DNA from: Dendrocalamus latiflorus
Taxonomy: Eukaryota; Streptophyta; Magnoliopsida; Poales; Poaceae
Assembly: GCA_017311315.1 (NCBI GenBank)
Contig: CM029664.1
Span: 37,799,939-37,863,938, forward strand
Reading direction: 5' to 3'
Length of the DNA: 64,000 nucleotides
Of the stretch, positions 1 through 11,302 are shown in pieces. The notes under the pieces are model-generated. The model was given only the letters and a program-made list of their open reading frames with translations. It was not told where the DNA came from and did not search any database. Each line of letters starts with the position of its first letter. Position 1 is the stretch's first letter. The translations under genes were made by a program, and so were the position numbers.

Positions 1-1245
1 TTCTCTCAAGCATGTATGGGTGTGTGTTCTTGAGAGGGAGAGGGAAAGGATGAGTTGAGGATCTTGTAATCTTTCCTCTTGTATCAATCATGTATCTCCT
101 TTCCTCTTTATCAATATGAGATGGATTTGGTTGAGTTTGTTTGAGTCCCAGGCTCTCTGGTTGTTTTTCCCTTCGATGCTCATTTTGGCTTGATTCTTGA
201 CTTTTTGTGTTTTGGCTCGATTCTTGCTGGGGAGTGGCAAAATGGGTTGCTCCATGTTGAAATTGCATTTCTAGACCCTTTGGTCATCTAGTTCCAAGAG
301 CAATTTGATCAATTTTGCAGGAATCATATTTTTGGTTCTTCCCTGTTCTTGAGTCTTCTCTGTGCCTTTCTTGGGTTTTGGGGTATTTCCAGTTTTCCTC
401 TTTGAGATGGCTTAAAATTTGGTACCTAGAATCCAGAGGCTATCTATTAGCTATTCCCAAATTTCATGGCCAAGGGATCAAAGAGGAGAGGGCAATTTGA
501 AGTTTTCAGTTGTGGCTCTCTTTAGTGCTCCACTTCTAGGGTTTTGGTGATTCTGGAGTTTCTCTTCATGAGATGGCCTGATTTTTGGTCTGAGGAGTCT
601 TTTTGTTATTGCTAACATAACTGCAAAATCTCATGGGCAAAGGACTTAAGACCATTGAGCAATTTGAGTTTTTGTGCACCTCTCTGCATATTTTCAGTTT
701 TTAGGTCAAATCCTAAATTCCGTTGATTTGGGTTGGATTTCTTGGCTCCCTGGGTTCCTCTGGCTATTTGGGTTATATCCATGCAATTCTGGGCAGAGGA
801 AACAAAAGGGAAACTCTAAATTCTCTCTGCAGTTGCATTTATTGAGTTTCTTCTGAGAAACCTGCTTGCTGCCTTCCCTGGAATTCGAGGAGCGGTCTGA
901 CCGTAGGGCAAAAGGCGGTCAGACCGGAGTTTGTACACCGGTCAGACAGGTATGTCAATAGCGGTCAGACCGGCATGCCCCGGGCGGTCTGACCGCCGGC
1001 CAGGGAGCGGTCAGACCGGCCCAGGGAGGTGTTTGCAGTGTTATTTTCTGTTATTGTTTTGGCTTCTTGTTTTATTGTTTCCAGTGGTTGTTTCCTCTAA
1101 GTGTTCAAGTTTCCAGAGAGACTCGTCATCTTCTTCATAGCTTTCCATAGCTATTGGAGGAGAATTTTTCGAGAAAGTACTTGAGGGGGTTATTTTAAAA
1201 GTCGACATTCACCCCCCCCCCCTCTGTCGCCATTCCGGTCCAACA
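1..1245 (+). mobile_element. 3' part of a Copia-type LTR (solo or 3' LTR)
   Basis: The stretch ends in a C-run block, CTCTGTCGCCATTCC and GGTCCAACA. This matches the end of the complete solo LTR at 30336-33310 (read on the minus strand, ending CTCTGTTGCC, TCGGTCCTACA) and of the LTR ending near 63715. The first 120 bases resemble the region just downstream of the TATA box in the 61.6-63.7 kb LTR (TTGAGGA, TGTAATC, TCTCTTT). No primer binding site follows position 1245, so this is a 3' LTR or a solo LTR whose 5' part lies outside the window. The end at 1245 is inferred from the CA dinucleotide. I see no host coding sequence here; the short open frames at 315-1140 are chance. Confidence 0.7.
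896..1025 (+). repeat. Array of GGTCAGACCGG palindromic motifs inside the LTR
   Basis: About eight copies of the near-palindrome GCGGTCAGACCGG or its complement GCGGTCTGACCGC occur within about 125 bp, spaced by 5-15 bp of unrelated sequence. They lie close to the LTR 3' end, that is in the transcribed R/U5 part. The same motif recurs at the matching place of the LTR at the far end of the window (63220-63382). Function is unknown. Confidence 0.8.
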
Positions 1246-1949
1246 GTAGGGCCTCTGCTAGGTTTTGCATTTCGACTCCTCACTCGCACACCTCTCCATC
1301 TCATCGTCCATCCACTGCCACCGCCGAAGAACCCGACGCTCTGTCCTGTCCTTCCTCACATAGTGTGGTGGCCCCGTCGCCTCTCCTCCCGACGTCGCCT
1401 CTCATCCCGACGCCGCCTCTCCTTCCTATCGCACGTCCTCCTGGAGATATGGAACTCAAATCTCACCTCTTTAACTCATGTGTGATAGATCTGTGTACAT
1501 CTGTTAATGTGTGTTCATAAGTTCTCTCCTCCCCGTCGCCTCTCCTCCCGAAGGTATGATCCTAAATCCCACTTTTTACCTCATGTGTGCTACATCTGTC
1601 TATATCTGTTAGTGTCTTTTTATGTGGAACCCAAAAAGGAAGGGGAAAATGGATGTGGGAGGGAAGGTGGGCTTACTTGTGTTGAACTGGAAGTGGTAAG
1701 GTTGTTGGGGGTGGTCTCATGTGGTCCTCACAAGGATGAAGACATGGATAGTGGTCCCTTGTCGTTGCCAAAAATGTCACCTTCATGTGGTCCTCACAAT
1801 TGGCATTCTGGGTTCCCGGTGGTTCACGCTCTCCTTTGGCTTCCACTACATTCTTGTCTTCCTCCTCCAACTCTTCTCTTCTCACTTCTATGGGTGGGTT
1901 GCTGGTTTAAGTAAAAAAAGGTCATGAAACTCTGTTAGTCGGAGTAGTA
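1246..1949. other. Probable CACTA 5' region, no supported gene
   Basis: A pyrimidine-rich stretch with repeated GTCGCCTCTCCTCCCGA units (about 1377-1420 and again near 1534-1552), each followed by a similar TCATGTGTG(A/C)TA...CATCTGT block. A 15-bp direct repeat (ATGTGGTCCTCACAA) occurs about 55 bp apart near 1718-1733 and 1784-1799. One open frame of 135 codons starts at 1507, but it has no recognisable domain and another frame is open opposite it. It probably belongs to the 5' part of the CACTA element to the right; the CACTA left terminus was not found. Confidence 0.35.
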
Positions 1950-2072
1950 GTTGCACAAGAGGAATATTACAGCACTATACACGTGAGCTTCAAAAGGCTT
2001 GAAGCAAATTAATTTGTTTCATGCCTTTTCAAGCTCATGTGTATGGTGGTTTAATGTTCGTCTTGTAGTTGT
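1950..2072. repeat. Fold-back hairpin A (about 58-bp arms, almost no loop)
   Basis: The left arm containing ACACGTGAGCTTCAAAAGGC pairs with a right arm containing GCCTTTTCAAGCTCATGTGT. The turn is at the AATTAATT near 2007-2014. Arms match with scattered mismatches, as in young MIRNA-like inverted duplications. No processing data are available. Confidence 0.65.
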
Positions 2073-2262
2073 TAAGAAATACATGTCACATCACTCAAAA
2101 TCCTAGTTGGGGGAGAAGCAAATTCTGAGAGTGTATGAGGATGGAAGTTGTGGTGAAAATAATAAAAAAATAGCTAACGAATGATTTTAGAGATAATTTG
2201 TTGGAGTTGATGTTTCTAAGTGAGTTGGAGTTCTTAGAGACAACCTTAAGGGAGAGTCATGT

Positions 2263-2330
2263 TATTGCTACAAGATCTATTTGGAATGGCATGTTAGTAT
2301 TCTAAAGAGACCTTGTAGCAATAATATATG
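2263..2330. repeat. Fold-back hairpin B
   Basis: TTATTGCTACAAGATCT on the left pairs with the complement in AGACCTTGTAGCAATAA on the right, giving about 26 paired bases around a short loop. The left-arm sequence is a further copy of the outermost arm of hairpin C, so the two hairpins are related by duplication. Confidence 0.6.
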
Positions 2331-2391
2331 CCAATAGACAATCAAAGGGCATGAAGCAAATCACACACTCAAGTGTCCTCTGTGGTTCACT

Positions 2392-2732
2392 TTGTTATTG
2401 CCACAAGATCTATTTGGAATGGAAAATCACACATTTCAGTATGTCAGGTTCTACATAGTAAGTTATGATTGTTGTTTCTTCCTCATCATCATACTATGTG
2501 TTAGGCTTGGTTGCTGCTTTAGGCATAAAAGAACCTTTGGGCTGCCGCACCATTCGTTTATAAATGAAGGGTGCGGTAGCCCAAATGTTTTCTTACACCT
2601 AAGACAACAACCAGCCCAACACATAGATGATGAGGAAGAGACTCCAGCCATAACTTACTTTGTAAAACTTGAGACATTAGGCTGTGTGATTTGAGATGTT
2701 AATATTGCAAAGAGATCTTGTAGCAATAATAT
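2392..2732. repeat. Large fold-back hairpin C (about 170-bp arms)
   Basis: The two halves of this segment are near-complementary along their full length around a turn near 2562-2566. Matching landmarks are CACAAGATCT with its partner near 2710-2724, TTCCTCATCATC with GATGATGAGGAA, and TTTGGGCTGCCGCACC with GGTGCGGTAGCCCAAA. The arms differ at scattered positions, which fits an old inverted duplication. It ends just before the first CACTA-type exon at 2827. It may produce small RNAs, but this cannot be seen from sequence. Confidence 0.7.
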
Positions 2733-2826
2733 ACGTCGCTGAATCTTTTTTATTTCTTGTAAGATTAACCATGTGCTAATGTTTACACTCACAACTCATT
2801 GTAATTAGTTTTTTCTTGTAAGAGAG

Positions 2827-4830
2827 ATGACGTCTTCTGAGCAGAGGCCTCCCTACCATTTGCCGGGATCACAAACGAGCACGCCCGAAACTGGTTTAGA
2901 GAGAGGTCATCAACCACGTCTTCGGACGTCACCTCTTTCAAAAACCCCACAGATGAAGAAGTGTACCCAATGCCTGGTAAAATATGTCAAGCTAACTAGT
3001 TGTTAATATATCCATAACTTCATAGGGCTTAAAATAATATGATTGCCTCTTGCAGCAATTATTGACAACCAAATCTTTCGAAGGCTCCTTTGAAGTAGTC
3101 AGGGGGAGAGATATACTATCCACGGCCCTAGTAAACAAGGAACACCCAAGTCACACACGAGGCCTGGGGCTTTATGTATCTTAGAGGCACGGATTCCCAA
3201 ACGACTCTGAGACATATAAGAGTAGGAAGAGATCCAAGGCCAAGCGCGAGGAATGTATGAAATAGGACTTTGATGCAAAACTTGAGGAGATAACTGCCAC
3301 ACTTTGAGGAAAGATAGATTCATTGAGGGAAGAACTGAGAGAAGTTTGCAACCACTCACAAGGCACCCCAACATCGGATTACCTGCGTGTCCGCACCATT
3401 TTCTGAACATAGTAACGCCAACTTACCAATCGATGACATTCCGGTAATGTACCTCTCTAGAATGCTACATAGATCGACCTGGTGGATGCCTTAGTTTATC
3501 GTGTATCGTTATGTAGGAGCCCATGCCGTGCACCCTTAGAGTCAGGCTTGTTGGCTCCATTCCTGTTGATGTTGGGCAGGGGATGGAATATCCATGCCTG
3601 CTAGGGACATTGGTGCACGATGCTCGTCTAGGGACCGATTTCACGAAGGTCCAGGTGGACATGATTAATGACATTTTGAGGGATGTCCCGCTGGAGAGGC
3701 TCGTCCAGTGGCCCAAGAGGAACATCATCCTAGACCATTCTGTGCCGCAATCTCCACACGACTATGCCTGTCAAACAGAACCTTCTATAACGTTACCTCA
3801 AGCTCTGCTTCAGAAGGCCATCGCATCGGCTCCTGTGGAGATGACACCGAAGATGTATCGCAAGCAAGGTGCCAAGGCCCAACCAAAAAAGATTAAGATG
3901 CCTCCCAGGCCCTATAAGTACAAGATCGGAATGTCATTGGTCCCTAAGTCAAAATTACCCAGCCTTGGACAGGTTTGCAGAACTCTGCATACCTGGTACA
4001 TGCAAAGGTCCAACAGGAAGTCAAACAGATAAACTGGATTCACCGTGAGATACATGAAGGCACATTTCCTCCACAATTTGGGCTACTTCATCATGACATT
4101 CGAAGACTTATTCTTACTATAACAAACTCGACAAACTCGACGCCTCACTTCTACGATGCTGGATACTGTATTGTGATTGTACTAAAATGGAGTAAGGTAA
4201 TACCTTAATTCTCCACTTAGGAGTAACTATGACTTCACTCGTGTGCAACAAGGCAATGATAGCTAAACTCATTTTCTCCATACATAAGTCTATTGTAGTC
4301 TTTCCTTCATTTGTAATGGATGAGACTAACTTTTTGGAACCATGTTGGTCATTCAATGCTTACGTTGCCTGGGGAGGAAGACATAAAAAATCCAACGCTA
4401 CACTGTAACATAGGATGCAATTTTTGGTGCCCGTTACAACACAACAATCCTATATCACAGTTCATAATAATACCTCTATAACTGACAATACCTATGTATG
4501 TAATTCTATTTTTACAGTGCCACCAGCAGCTACAGGGCAATATATATGGATTCTACATTTGCAAACATATGTAGGAAATCATCAGCACTAAGATGAAAGA
4601 TCTAGAGGTTTGTCAACCTGCCAATATTTATTTTGTGATTATCAATTTATATATATATATATATATATATATGCTAATGACTTTAACACTCTTAGCAACA
4701 GGGCGTGGAATTCGACTTAAGTGCATTCGATCTTGACAAACTTGCCAAAATTCAAGGAAAACTCTCTGAATTCTCAGTGGCGCAGGTCATTAACCCAAAG
4801 GGAAAGTTCAACCCTGGTGAACATGATTAG
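2827..4830 (+). pseudogene. Broken CACTA (En/Spm) ORF with C-terminal Ulp1-type cysteine protease
   Basis: A first exon starts at 2827 and ends near 2971 at a GT donor. The next piece, after an AG near 3056, reads into a motif typical of these ORFs (LSTALVNKEHPSHTRGLG) but hits in-frame stops near 3180, 3270 and 3303. A further open piece (3523-4032) carries GQGMEYPCLLGTLVHDARLG. Near 4515-4575 the frame reads CQQLQGNIYGFYICKHM, resembling the glutamine-containing C-terminal box of Ulp1 (C48) proteases carried by plant CACTA elements. A last piece (4703-4830) reads EFDLSAFDLDKLAKIQGKL and DPKGKF-like residues to a TAG stop. The catalytic His/Asp/Cys set cannot be followed because of breaks. 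This ORF is thus dead. The family assignment rests on remembered similarity. Confidence 0.65.
4648..4673. repeat. AT dinucleotide microsatellite
   Basis: About 13 AT units lie in an intron-like stretch of the broken CACTA ORF. Confidence 0.85.
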
Positions 4831-5039
4831 ATGTTGAAACGTTTGATTCAATTGTAATTCACTCAGTTGTGCTTAATCAAACAATTGATTCAATTGTACT
4901 TCTTTCAGTTGTTTAATTCATTTGTGAAATCTGTATAATAATTGTCGTGTGCGCTATATATGTGATCTACTTACTTATTTTCAGAGGGCATAGCTAGCAT
5001 TTCCTAAGGTTAGCCGAAAAATAGAAAATAATTTAGCTA

Positions 5040-5481
5040 TTCAAATAGTTATCATATACGGTTTGTAACACCAAACCATCTGTAATATGTATATCATAGA
5101 CGGTTATGTCTAAAAACCATCTGTAATATAGGATATATCATAGACGGTTTTTGGTATTAATTGTCTATGATATATCAGATGTCACAAATGGCTATGTCTC
5201 AAAACCGTCTGTGATATCTAACATATCACAGACGGTTTTTAGTATTAGCTCTCTATGATATATCAGATATCACATATGGCTATTTTTAAGAACTCTCTAT
5301 GATATCTGACATAACACAGACATTTGTTTTGAAAAACCATCTATGTTGTAACTTATCACAGACAGTTCAAGAGCCGTCTATGATAACCACCTGTTATCAT
5401 AGACACATAAATTCAGATGATTCAGAAATCATCTGTGATGACGGTTTTGAACTGCCTGTGATGACCCTTTTTGTACTAGTG
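5040..5481 (+). mobile_element. CACTA right end: subterminal repeats and terminus
   Basis: At least eight copies of a unit close to ATCACAGACGGTTTT (in both orientations, some as CTGTGATATCT) are spread over 430 bp and stop at the terminal bases TTTTTGTACTAGTG. On the other strand this reads CACTAGTACAAAAAGGG, the standard CACTA terminus. The next bases are TAG, a possible 3-bp target duplication whose partner is not seen. These repeats are the usual binding sites for the element's own regulatory protein; that role is family knowledge, not visible here. Confidence 0.85.
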
Positions 5482-6170
5482 TAGATGGATCAACCGTATT
5501 TAATACCTACCTAGATTTACATCCATACTTTCCAAACATGTCTCGAAAAGTTGAGGGAGGTGCTCCACACTGAGAGGATCAACAATGACGAGCTTTGTAG
5601 GTAGAGGATCAGGGAGACAAACAATGATATTGTGGTCCACCTTGGTAGCAACTATCACCTGTACTACTACTACACCAACCCGAGCTGCAATTGTGTCTGC
5701 CACTACCGCAACAACCAGCCACGTGCATGCCGCCCTAATGACCGCCACTCCCTGTGGGTGCTCTACAGTATTCCATTTTTGTCTTATGGGTATTCGCCCA
5801 CAAGCCCTATTAGATCTACAACCACCGTGTCATTTACATTCCACAAGCCACACATATATCTGACATGTAATTTGGGTTCATGATTCGTGCATGTTACCAT
5901 TTGTATATAGGAGTAGTGAGGCAAACATATGCACGTAACCAAACCATGCGCATCGTGTAATTCGCACATTCATTATGAAGTGTTATATTGGGCTTGAAAT
6001 GGTTTATTTAAACAAAAATCATTAATGTAGCTTAAGACGCACTAGTCAAGTTCTCTCTTTAATAATTAGCTTTTATTTTAAAACTATTAAATCCAAAAAT
6101 GCAATAATTTTTATAAATAATACATTTTTATTAAGACAAAATGTATTATTTAAAAATATTAAAAATGACT
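5482..6170. other. Intergenic; possible coding fragment at 5530-5860
   Basis: Between about 5530 and 5860 one frame reads LREVLHTERINNDEL and, after a stop at 5600, continues open with NDIVVHLGSNYHLYYYYTN and a Cys-rich patch. It looks like the remnant of a plant gene or transposon ORF, but I do not recognise it. The rest (5870-6170) is AT-rich with nothing identifiable. Confidence 0.3.
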
Positions 6171-6445
6171 CTGCCGCTATTTCAACTGATGAGAAATCGT
6201 CTATCACCAGTTAAATTGATGACAGGGCCTATATCGCCACTACAATTGAGGATAGAACTCTGTTGCCAATTCAGTTGAAAACAGGACCTCTGTCGTCAGT
6301 TGAATTGACGATAGAGCATATGCCGTCAATTCATTTCGTGACAGAGATCTACAGGCCATCACGCATGATTGTTCGTAGGATTGTTGTCGTTTCAAATAGC
6401 AATAGATTATTGTCACTATTTAAAATGATGACAGTAGGTTATTGA
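6171..6445. repeat. Degenerate tandem repeat, about 29-bp unit
   Basis: Six or more diverged copies follow the pattern TGCCGTCAGTTGAATTGACG plus GACAGAGC/T with a period near 29 bp (for example starting near 6200, 6230, 6260, 6289, 6321). Each unit holds a small inverted repeat (CGTCAGTTGAATTGACG). This resembles subterminal repeats of a DNA transposon, but no terminus was found. Confidence 0.55.
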
Positions 6446-6768
6446 CGTAATATTTTTAACATTAATATAGTTTATAATGTTAATAAAAAGTATATCTGCT
6501 TACAGCTACTCCGAGAGAAACCTTAACCGGCAACTCGCATATTTGGTTGACACATAAATTATGGATGCTTCAGTTACGAAGAATTAAATGGAGGTTGACC
6601 GATGCGACAAGGACGAGGTAGCACCACAGAAAGTTGCGCGAAACAATCAGAACGCGCTCGCTTCGTTCGGAAGTTTAACGGCCTAACACTCTCAAGGAGA
6701 TCGCGAGCACGATTTCCTCATTGAATAGCCTTTGGATCGATGAAAGCCATATGCAAGGAGCGCTTTAA

Positions 6769-7347
6769 GAGCAAATTCAATAATAGAGTCAAGCGTTTGG
6801 CTATAAATCAAGTTATAAGAGCAAGTACAATAGTATAGCTAACTAGTGGCTATAACATTTGTCCATTTCATCTATAGCCTTCAAAAAAATAGTTCATACA
6901 ATAAGGTAACTATTACAATAACTATTTGGCCCCACGTGTAAGAGAGTGAAATGCATATTTTTACGTGCTATACCTAGCTGTAATTTAGTAGCCAGCTTTC
7001 TTCTCTCTCTTCCTTTCTCTCTCTGCCACGTAAGATTTGATTGATATTATATTTGCTATAGCCTGCTGACTAAGCCTTATTGTACCTGCTCTAAGAGCCA
7101 AGTTATACAATAATTTGTCTTCTATTTATCTACAAAAAGTTTTATTATTATGTAGTACCATGTCTCACATTCTCTTTCCTATTCCTCCTCACATACATTT
7201 ATTATCTAGACTCACCACTGCATAGGCTCTCGTGCTCAGCTTGTTGCTTGCATGAGAGCTAAGTTCTCATCTCTCTTCTCTTTTCTCTTCTCCACATTAA
7301 CAAAAATGCTGACTAACTTGATAGTCAAATCATTATTGTACTTGCTT
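6769..7347. mobile_element. Outer Tourist-like MITE, interrupted by a nested MITE
   Basis: It starts GAGCAAATTCAATAATAG after TAA (6766-6768) and ends in TTATTGTACTTGCTT before TAA (7348-7350). It therefore has short terminal inverted repeats and a 3-bp TAA target duplication, as in PIF/Harbinger-type MITEs. Its body is split by the 273-bp MITE at 6819-7091. Confidence 0.65.
6819..7091. mobile_element. Tourist-like MITE, copy 1 (273 bp), nested
   Basis: Termini are GAGCAAGTACAATAG and CTTATTGTACCTGCTC, flanked by TAA on both sides (6816-6818 and 7092-7094). A near-identical 273-bp copy sits at 44660-44932 inside the carbonic anhydrase gene. No coding capacity; a trans-acting Harbinger-type transposase would be needed to move it. 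Confidence 0.9.
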
Positions 7348-7358
7348 TAACAAGGCTT

Positions 7359-7550
7359 GCATGCGTCGGACGATAGTTCCTTGCTCGATCGATCTCACGC
7401 GGAGATGTAACCTTTTGTGCTCGAATTTATGTCAGGAAAAGTGTCCGTACGACGAAAAGCCATGCATGCGTCGGACGATAGTTCCTTGCTCGATCGATCT
7501 CACGCGGAGATGTAACCTTTTGCGCTCGAATTTATGTCACGAAAACGAAT
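7359..7550. repeat. Tandem duplication, 105-bp period
   Basis: The block starting ATGCGTCGGACGATAG at 7361 is repeated at 7466 with only a few changes over about 85 bp. The two units are joined by GTCCGTACGACGAAAAGC. The near identity indicates a recent event. Confidence 0.9.
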
Positions 7551-7775
7551 TTTCTAAAATTCCAATAGTGCTTCGGAATTGTGCTGTCTCGTGGGATAGT
7601 TCCGGCTGGGTACGTGCGAATATTTCTTGCGAACGTTAGCACTGCGGTAAAAAATTGAAGGGAAATTTTTAATCTCCTTTTTTAATCATAAATTTTCGAT
7701 CTTTTGTTTCTCAACGGTCATATACCCTCCAATAAATTAAGTCATCCAACCCCCACCTAGGACAACTTACATTCA

Positions 7776-8019
7776 GAGCAAGGCTAATAATATAGCCTTC
7801 AGCTGGTTGTATGGACACTTACAGCCCACTTATCAGTCCATTCATATAGTAGTTTACAGCCAGCTGAAGGCTGTATGACCCACCCCTTCCTCTCACAAAG
7901 TTTCTTGGTTCTTGTGTTTCAGCTGGCTGTAAACTTACAGCCCACCTCTCTTCTCTCTCCTCCTCTCTCTCCTCCACCTCAGCATACAGCCTACTAACAG
8001 CCTCTTATTATACTTGCTC
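7776..8019. mobile_element. Tourist-like MITE, second family (244 bp)
   Basis: Termini are GAGCAAGGCTAATAATA and TTATTATACTTGCTC, flanked by TCA on both sides (7773-7775 and 8020-8022). Internally, AGCTGGCTGTA-type segments are repeated in both orientations. Confidence 0.8.
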
Positions 8020-8022
8020 TCA

Positions 8023-10084
8023 GAGGCACCTAGTGCCCTAGCGGTGAGCGGTGAGGGAGGCTGCCGATCCCGGTATCAGACAAAAACGGTAAGAGTCCAT
8101 TGCTGAACTTTAGTTTCGGTGGAATGCACCCATGGTTCAAGTGAAGTTTTGGGTGGTGAAGGTGGCAGAGTGGTGTGGGAACTGACAGGTGGGAGCCGAG
8201 GGCGGTGTGGAAAGTTGGAACGAAAAGGATTAAGTTCCGCTCATTTCAGCTTCTGATTTCTGGTTTATTTTTTACTATTCATAAATTTCGTCTTTTCCTG
8301 AACTTTTGGCTTTTTTTGAGAATTTTTGCCAGTTCTCTGTAATGAGCTAGCATATTTTTTCTATTTTTAATTTTTTTTAAAAAATTTAATTACGCCAAAT
8401 AAGTCAACTTCAGCTACACTAAAATTTCAACCGCTACAGTATAATTTCTGTCATAAACTATAGTTTTTCAGCCTAACCGAGCGGGCCTAAAAGAGGCTAG
8501 AGGAGGGGAAGAACGCGGCAGCCATGGGGCGGCCAATCGGCCAAGGGAGGAAGCGGAGGTAAGGTGATGCCTGGGAGTTTTTCCTTCTCTTATGTGCCCA
8601 TAGATTAGAACTTACAAGTACCGCTCTTTTCAATCCCTCGTCACTCTGCACCCAATCCCTTGCAACAGGGGAAAAAAAGGGGAACTATACATTGGAGTGA
8701 ATTTTGCATCCAAATTAGCTAACCTTTGGATAGTCCGATCTACCTTAAGGCTACAATTTGAATTCTGCTGACAACGTGGATCATTTATGGATTGTTTCAG
8801 ACATAATCACGTTGTCATTGGTTTATTTTAAAAATTTAAAACGTTTGCACTAACCAATTATATATTCTCAATCTGGAAAATAAACTAAACTGCAAACCTG
8901 CTCACAATTATGAAACATAGAGATGGTTTCAAAGAGAAAAAGGTGACATGCAATCCAACCGAAGAGAGCTCCCATTCCTCCGAGAGAAAAAAAAAAGCTC
9001 CCGCAGGAAAGGAAACCTCACTTTTTTTTTTCTGTTGAAGTTTGTCCCGAGAGAGCGAGCAGAACAGAACCTTCCGGGAATTTCAGGGCTCCTGGAACAA
9101 AGCCTAAAATTAGATGGTCGGATGCAGAACCACGCATGCACGGGCCGAGCAGGTTGGCCATTTGCACACGGGCCACACGTACACGCGCGTACCCGCGCCT
9201 CCCTTTCCAAGCAAGCGGGAACCCAGAACGAACCTAACGCTTGGGTTCTTTTATATTATAATTTATAATTTTTTACTTAAACTTTTTTAATTTTAAACAT
9301 TCACAAGAGAATATGAAAAGAGACATATACGTATGATTTTAAACGATATAGATAAATTCAGTATATTATATATTACAATCAATATATAAACCTCATTATA
9401 AAAAAAATATATCATTTAAAAATTAGTTAAAATTAAAAGTTATAAACCATTCGGCTAAAAACCCAGGAAGCAATACGCAACCGCAACGCGTGAATTTACA
9501 TGGCGCACCGCGCGCGCGTCAAGGTGACGCTTGCGCAAAAAGGTTGGGAATCTCGCGTTCGTCGCTGCTCGCACGAAACTTGCGTCCCCGTCCACGGCGA
9601 TTTGGCGATATCGCGGACGGCCCCAGTACTCCAAATCTTATCGGGAACAGGTTGCAGAGCAGTTGAAGTCTTGGGGAAACTGTGCGTGCGTCAGCTTCCC
9701 ATGCAGGACAGCAGAACTGCACACTGAAAGCGCACCATGGCATGCGGTGTCATGTGTGGCTGAGGAATGAGGAGTACGTGCACATCAGTTCCAAATTACG
9801 CAATTAGTACTGAAGAATTATTGGGCCATGTTAGGATGATGCCCAATCTCAAGATTTGGTTGTCTACCTGCCTTCTCAGATAAGTTCGGCATTGTTGTCT
9901 TTCTTTGCTAGATTATATCAGTGAGGTTAAATATTTGGTGAAATCTATATAAATAAAAACAACTGATGAGAATCAAATACCTTCTTCGTTTTGAGAGAAA
10001 AAAAAATCCCACAATAATTCTAAAAATTCTCATATTAATCGATAAAAACAAGCATCTCTACCACTTATTTTGGTGAGACCAGAT
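8023..10084. other. Intergenic, MITE remnants only
   Basis: An AT-rich hAT- or Harbinger-like MITE remnant lies around 8230-8487 (poly-T core, AGCTACACT and AGTATAATTTC blocks, ending near GAGCGGGCC). A possible small first exon starts at 8524 (ATGGGGCGGCC, followed by a GTAAGG donor near 8560), but I cannot connect it to anything. An AT-rich element-like block at 9250-9460 has a diverged relative at about 10800-10990. GC-rich 9490-9770 has short open frames in several frames without recognisable content. Confidence 0.3.
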
Positions 10085-10775
10085 TATAACACTGCAGATT
10101 AATCATATATGTATATTAGAGTTATATAGCAAATACAATTTTATTTTAATTATAGATAGTAAAATTGTACATTAAAAATAATTATATTATAATATCTAGC
10201 CTCGTAATTATATAGATAAATCTGCTAGTTGTAAAGAATACACCCTATTTTTGTGTAAGGTACAATAAAACTCCACTAAGTCAAAATTCTGGCTCCACCT
10301 GTCCGCCACCTGCCAGGCTGCCACACCTCATGTTAACTCTTTTACGCACAGGGCACCTAAAGTTTAGTGATTCTCGCGATAGGAGTCCCAATTGGTTGTG
10401 TTGCATCGACGCACAGGTGTATTTTAGTGGAGTGAGATTATGATGGTACATATTAATTATATATATGTATGTTAGAGTTATATAGTAAATATAATTAAAT
10501 TTTAATTATAGGTAGTAGTTTTGTATATTAAAAATAACTATATCATAATATCTAACCATATAATTGTATGAATAAATCTACTGATCTAAAGAATACACTC
10601 TACATGTTTATGTAATGTACAATAAACTCAACTAAGTCAAAATTCTGAGTCCATCTGTCCGCCACTGCCAGGCTGCCACACCTCATGTTAACTCTTTTAC
10701 GCACATGACACCTAAAGTTTAGTGATTCTCGTGATAGGAGTCCCAATTGTGTTACATGCACAGGTGATTAGTGAG
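10085..10775. repeat. Tandem duplication, about 356-bp period
   Basis: Landmarks repeat with constant offset: GAGTTATATAG at 10119 and 10475, and TGTTAACTCTTTTACGCAC at 10331 and 10686. The copies are clearly diverged, with small indels, so the duplication is not recent. The shared block ends in a conserved stretch (TAGTGATTCTCG, ATAGGAGTCCCAATT). No coding frame. Confidence 0.85.
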
Positions 10776-11302
10776 GGAGCAATGACAATTGGTGAGTTTT
10801 TTTAGGTTATATCTAATAATTTTTTTGTTTAATTTTTAAATTATAGTTATTCATGAGAGAGTACGGAAAGAGATATTCGTGTGTGATTTTGGTTAATATA
10901 GATAAGATCAAAATGATGTCTATTACAATTAATTTATAGATCTACCTAAAAAAGATATTCTGTTTGAAAATTAGTTACCGTAAAAAAACTAAGCACAAGC
11001 CAACATGTGGCGATTGCTTGGACAGGTGAAGGAGCAAAAACGCAGGTGCCAGGTACTGTACGGCCCTACTCACTTGGCTTAAGCTTTTGGTTTTTTAGGG
11101 TTTTTTGTCTTTTCTTTTTTCTACATTTTTACATTATTTATGATAAAAGAATCTATTTTTCTATTTTTAATGTTTTTAAATTTAATTACGTTAAAAACTT
11201 ATTAAAAACTTACAGCGACTAAAGTGAACAAAACCCACAAATAAGCACTGCCAGACGTTTAGGATTTTACCAAGTAGCGCAACAATCTTTAGAGATTGCC
11301 GA
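10776..11302. other. Intergenic AT-rich DNA
   Basis: Holds the AT-rich block at 10800-10990 noted above and a T-rich MITE-like stretch around 11080-11230. No supported gene. Confidence 0.4.

Noticed and set aside
896..1025. GGTCAGACCGG units as a CRISPR array
   Set aside because: Repeats are only about 11 bp, spacers vary and are shorter than 20 bp, and the context is a plant LTR.
1507..1914. 135-codon open frame as a gene
   Set aside because: No recognisable domain, an opposite frame is equally open, and the sequence contains short direct repeats. It is more likely CACTA-internal DNA.
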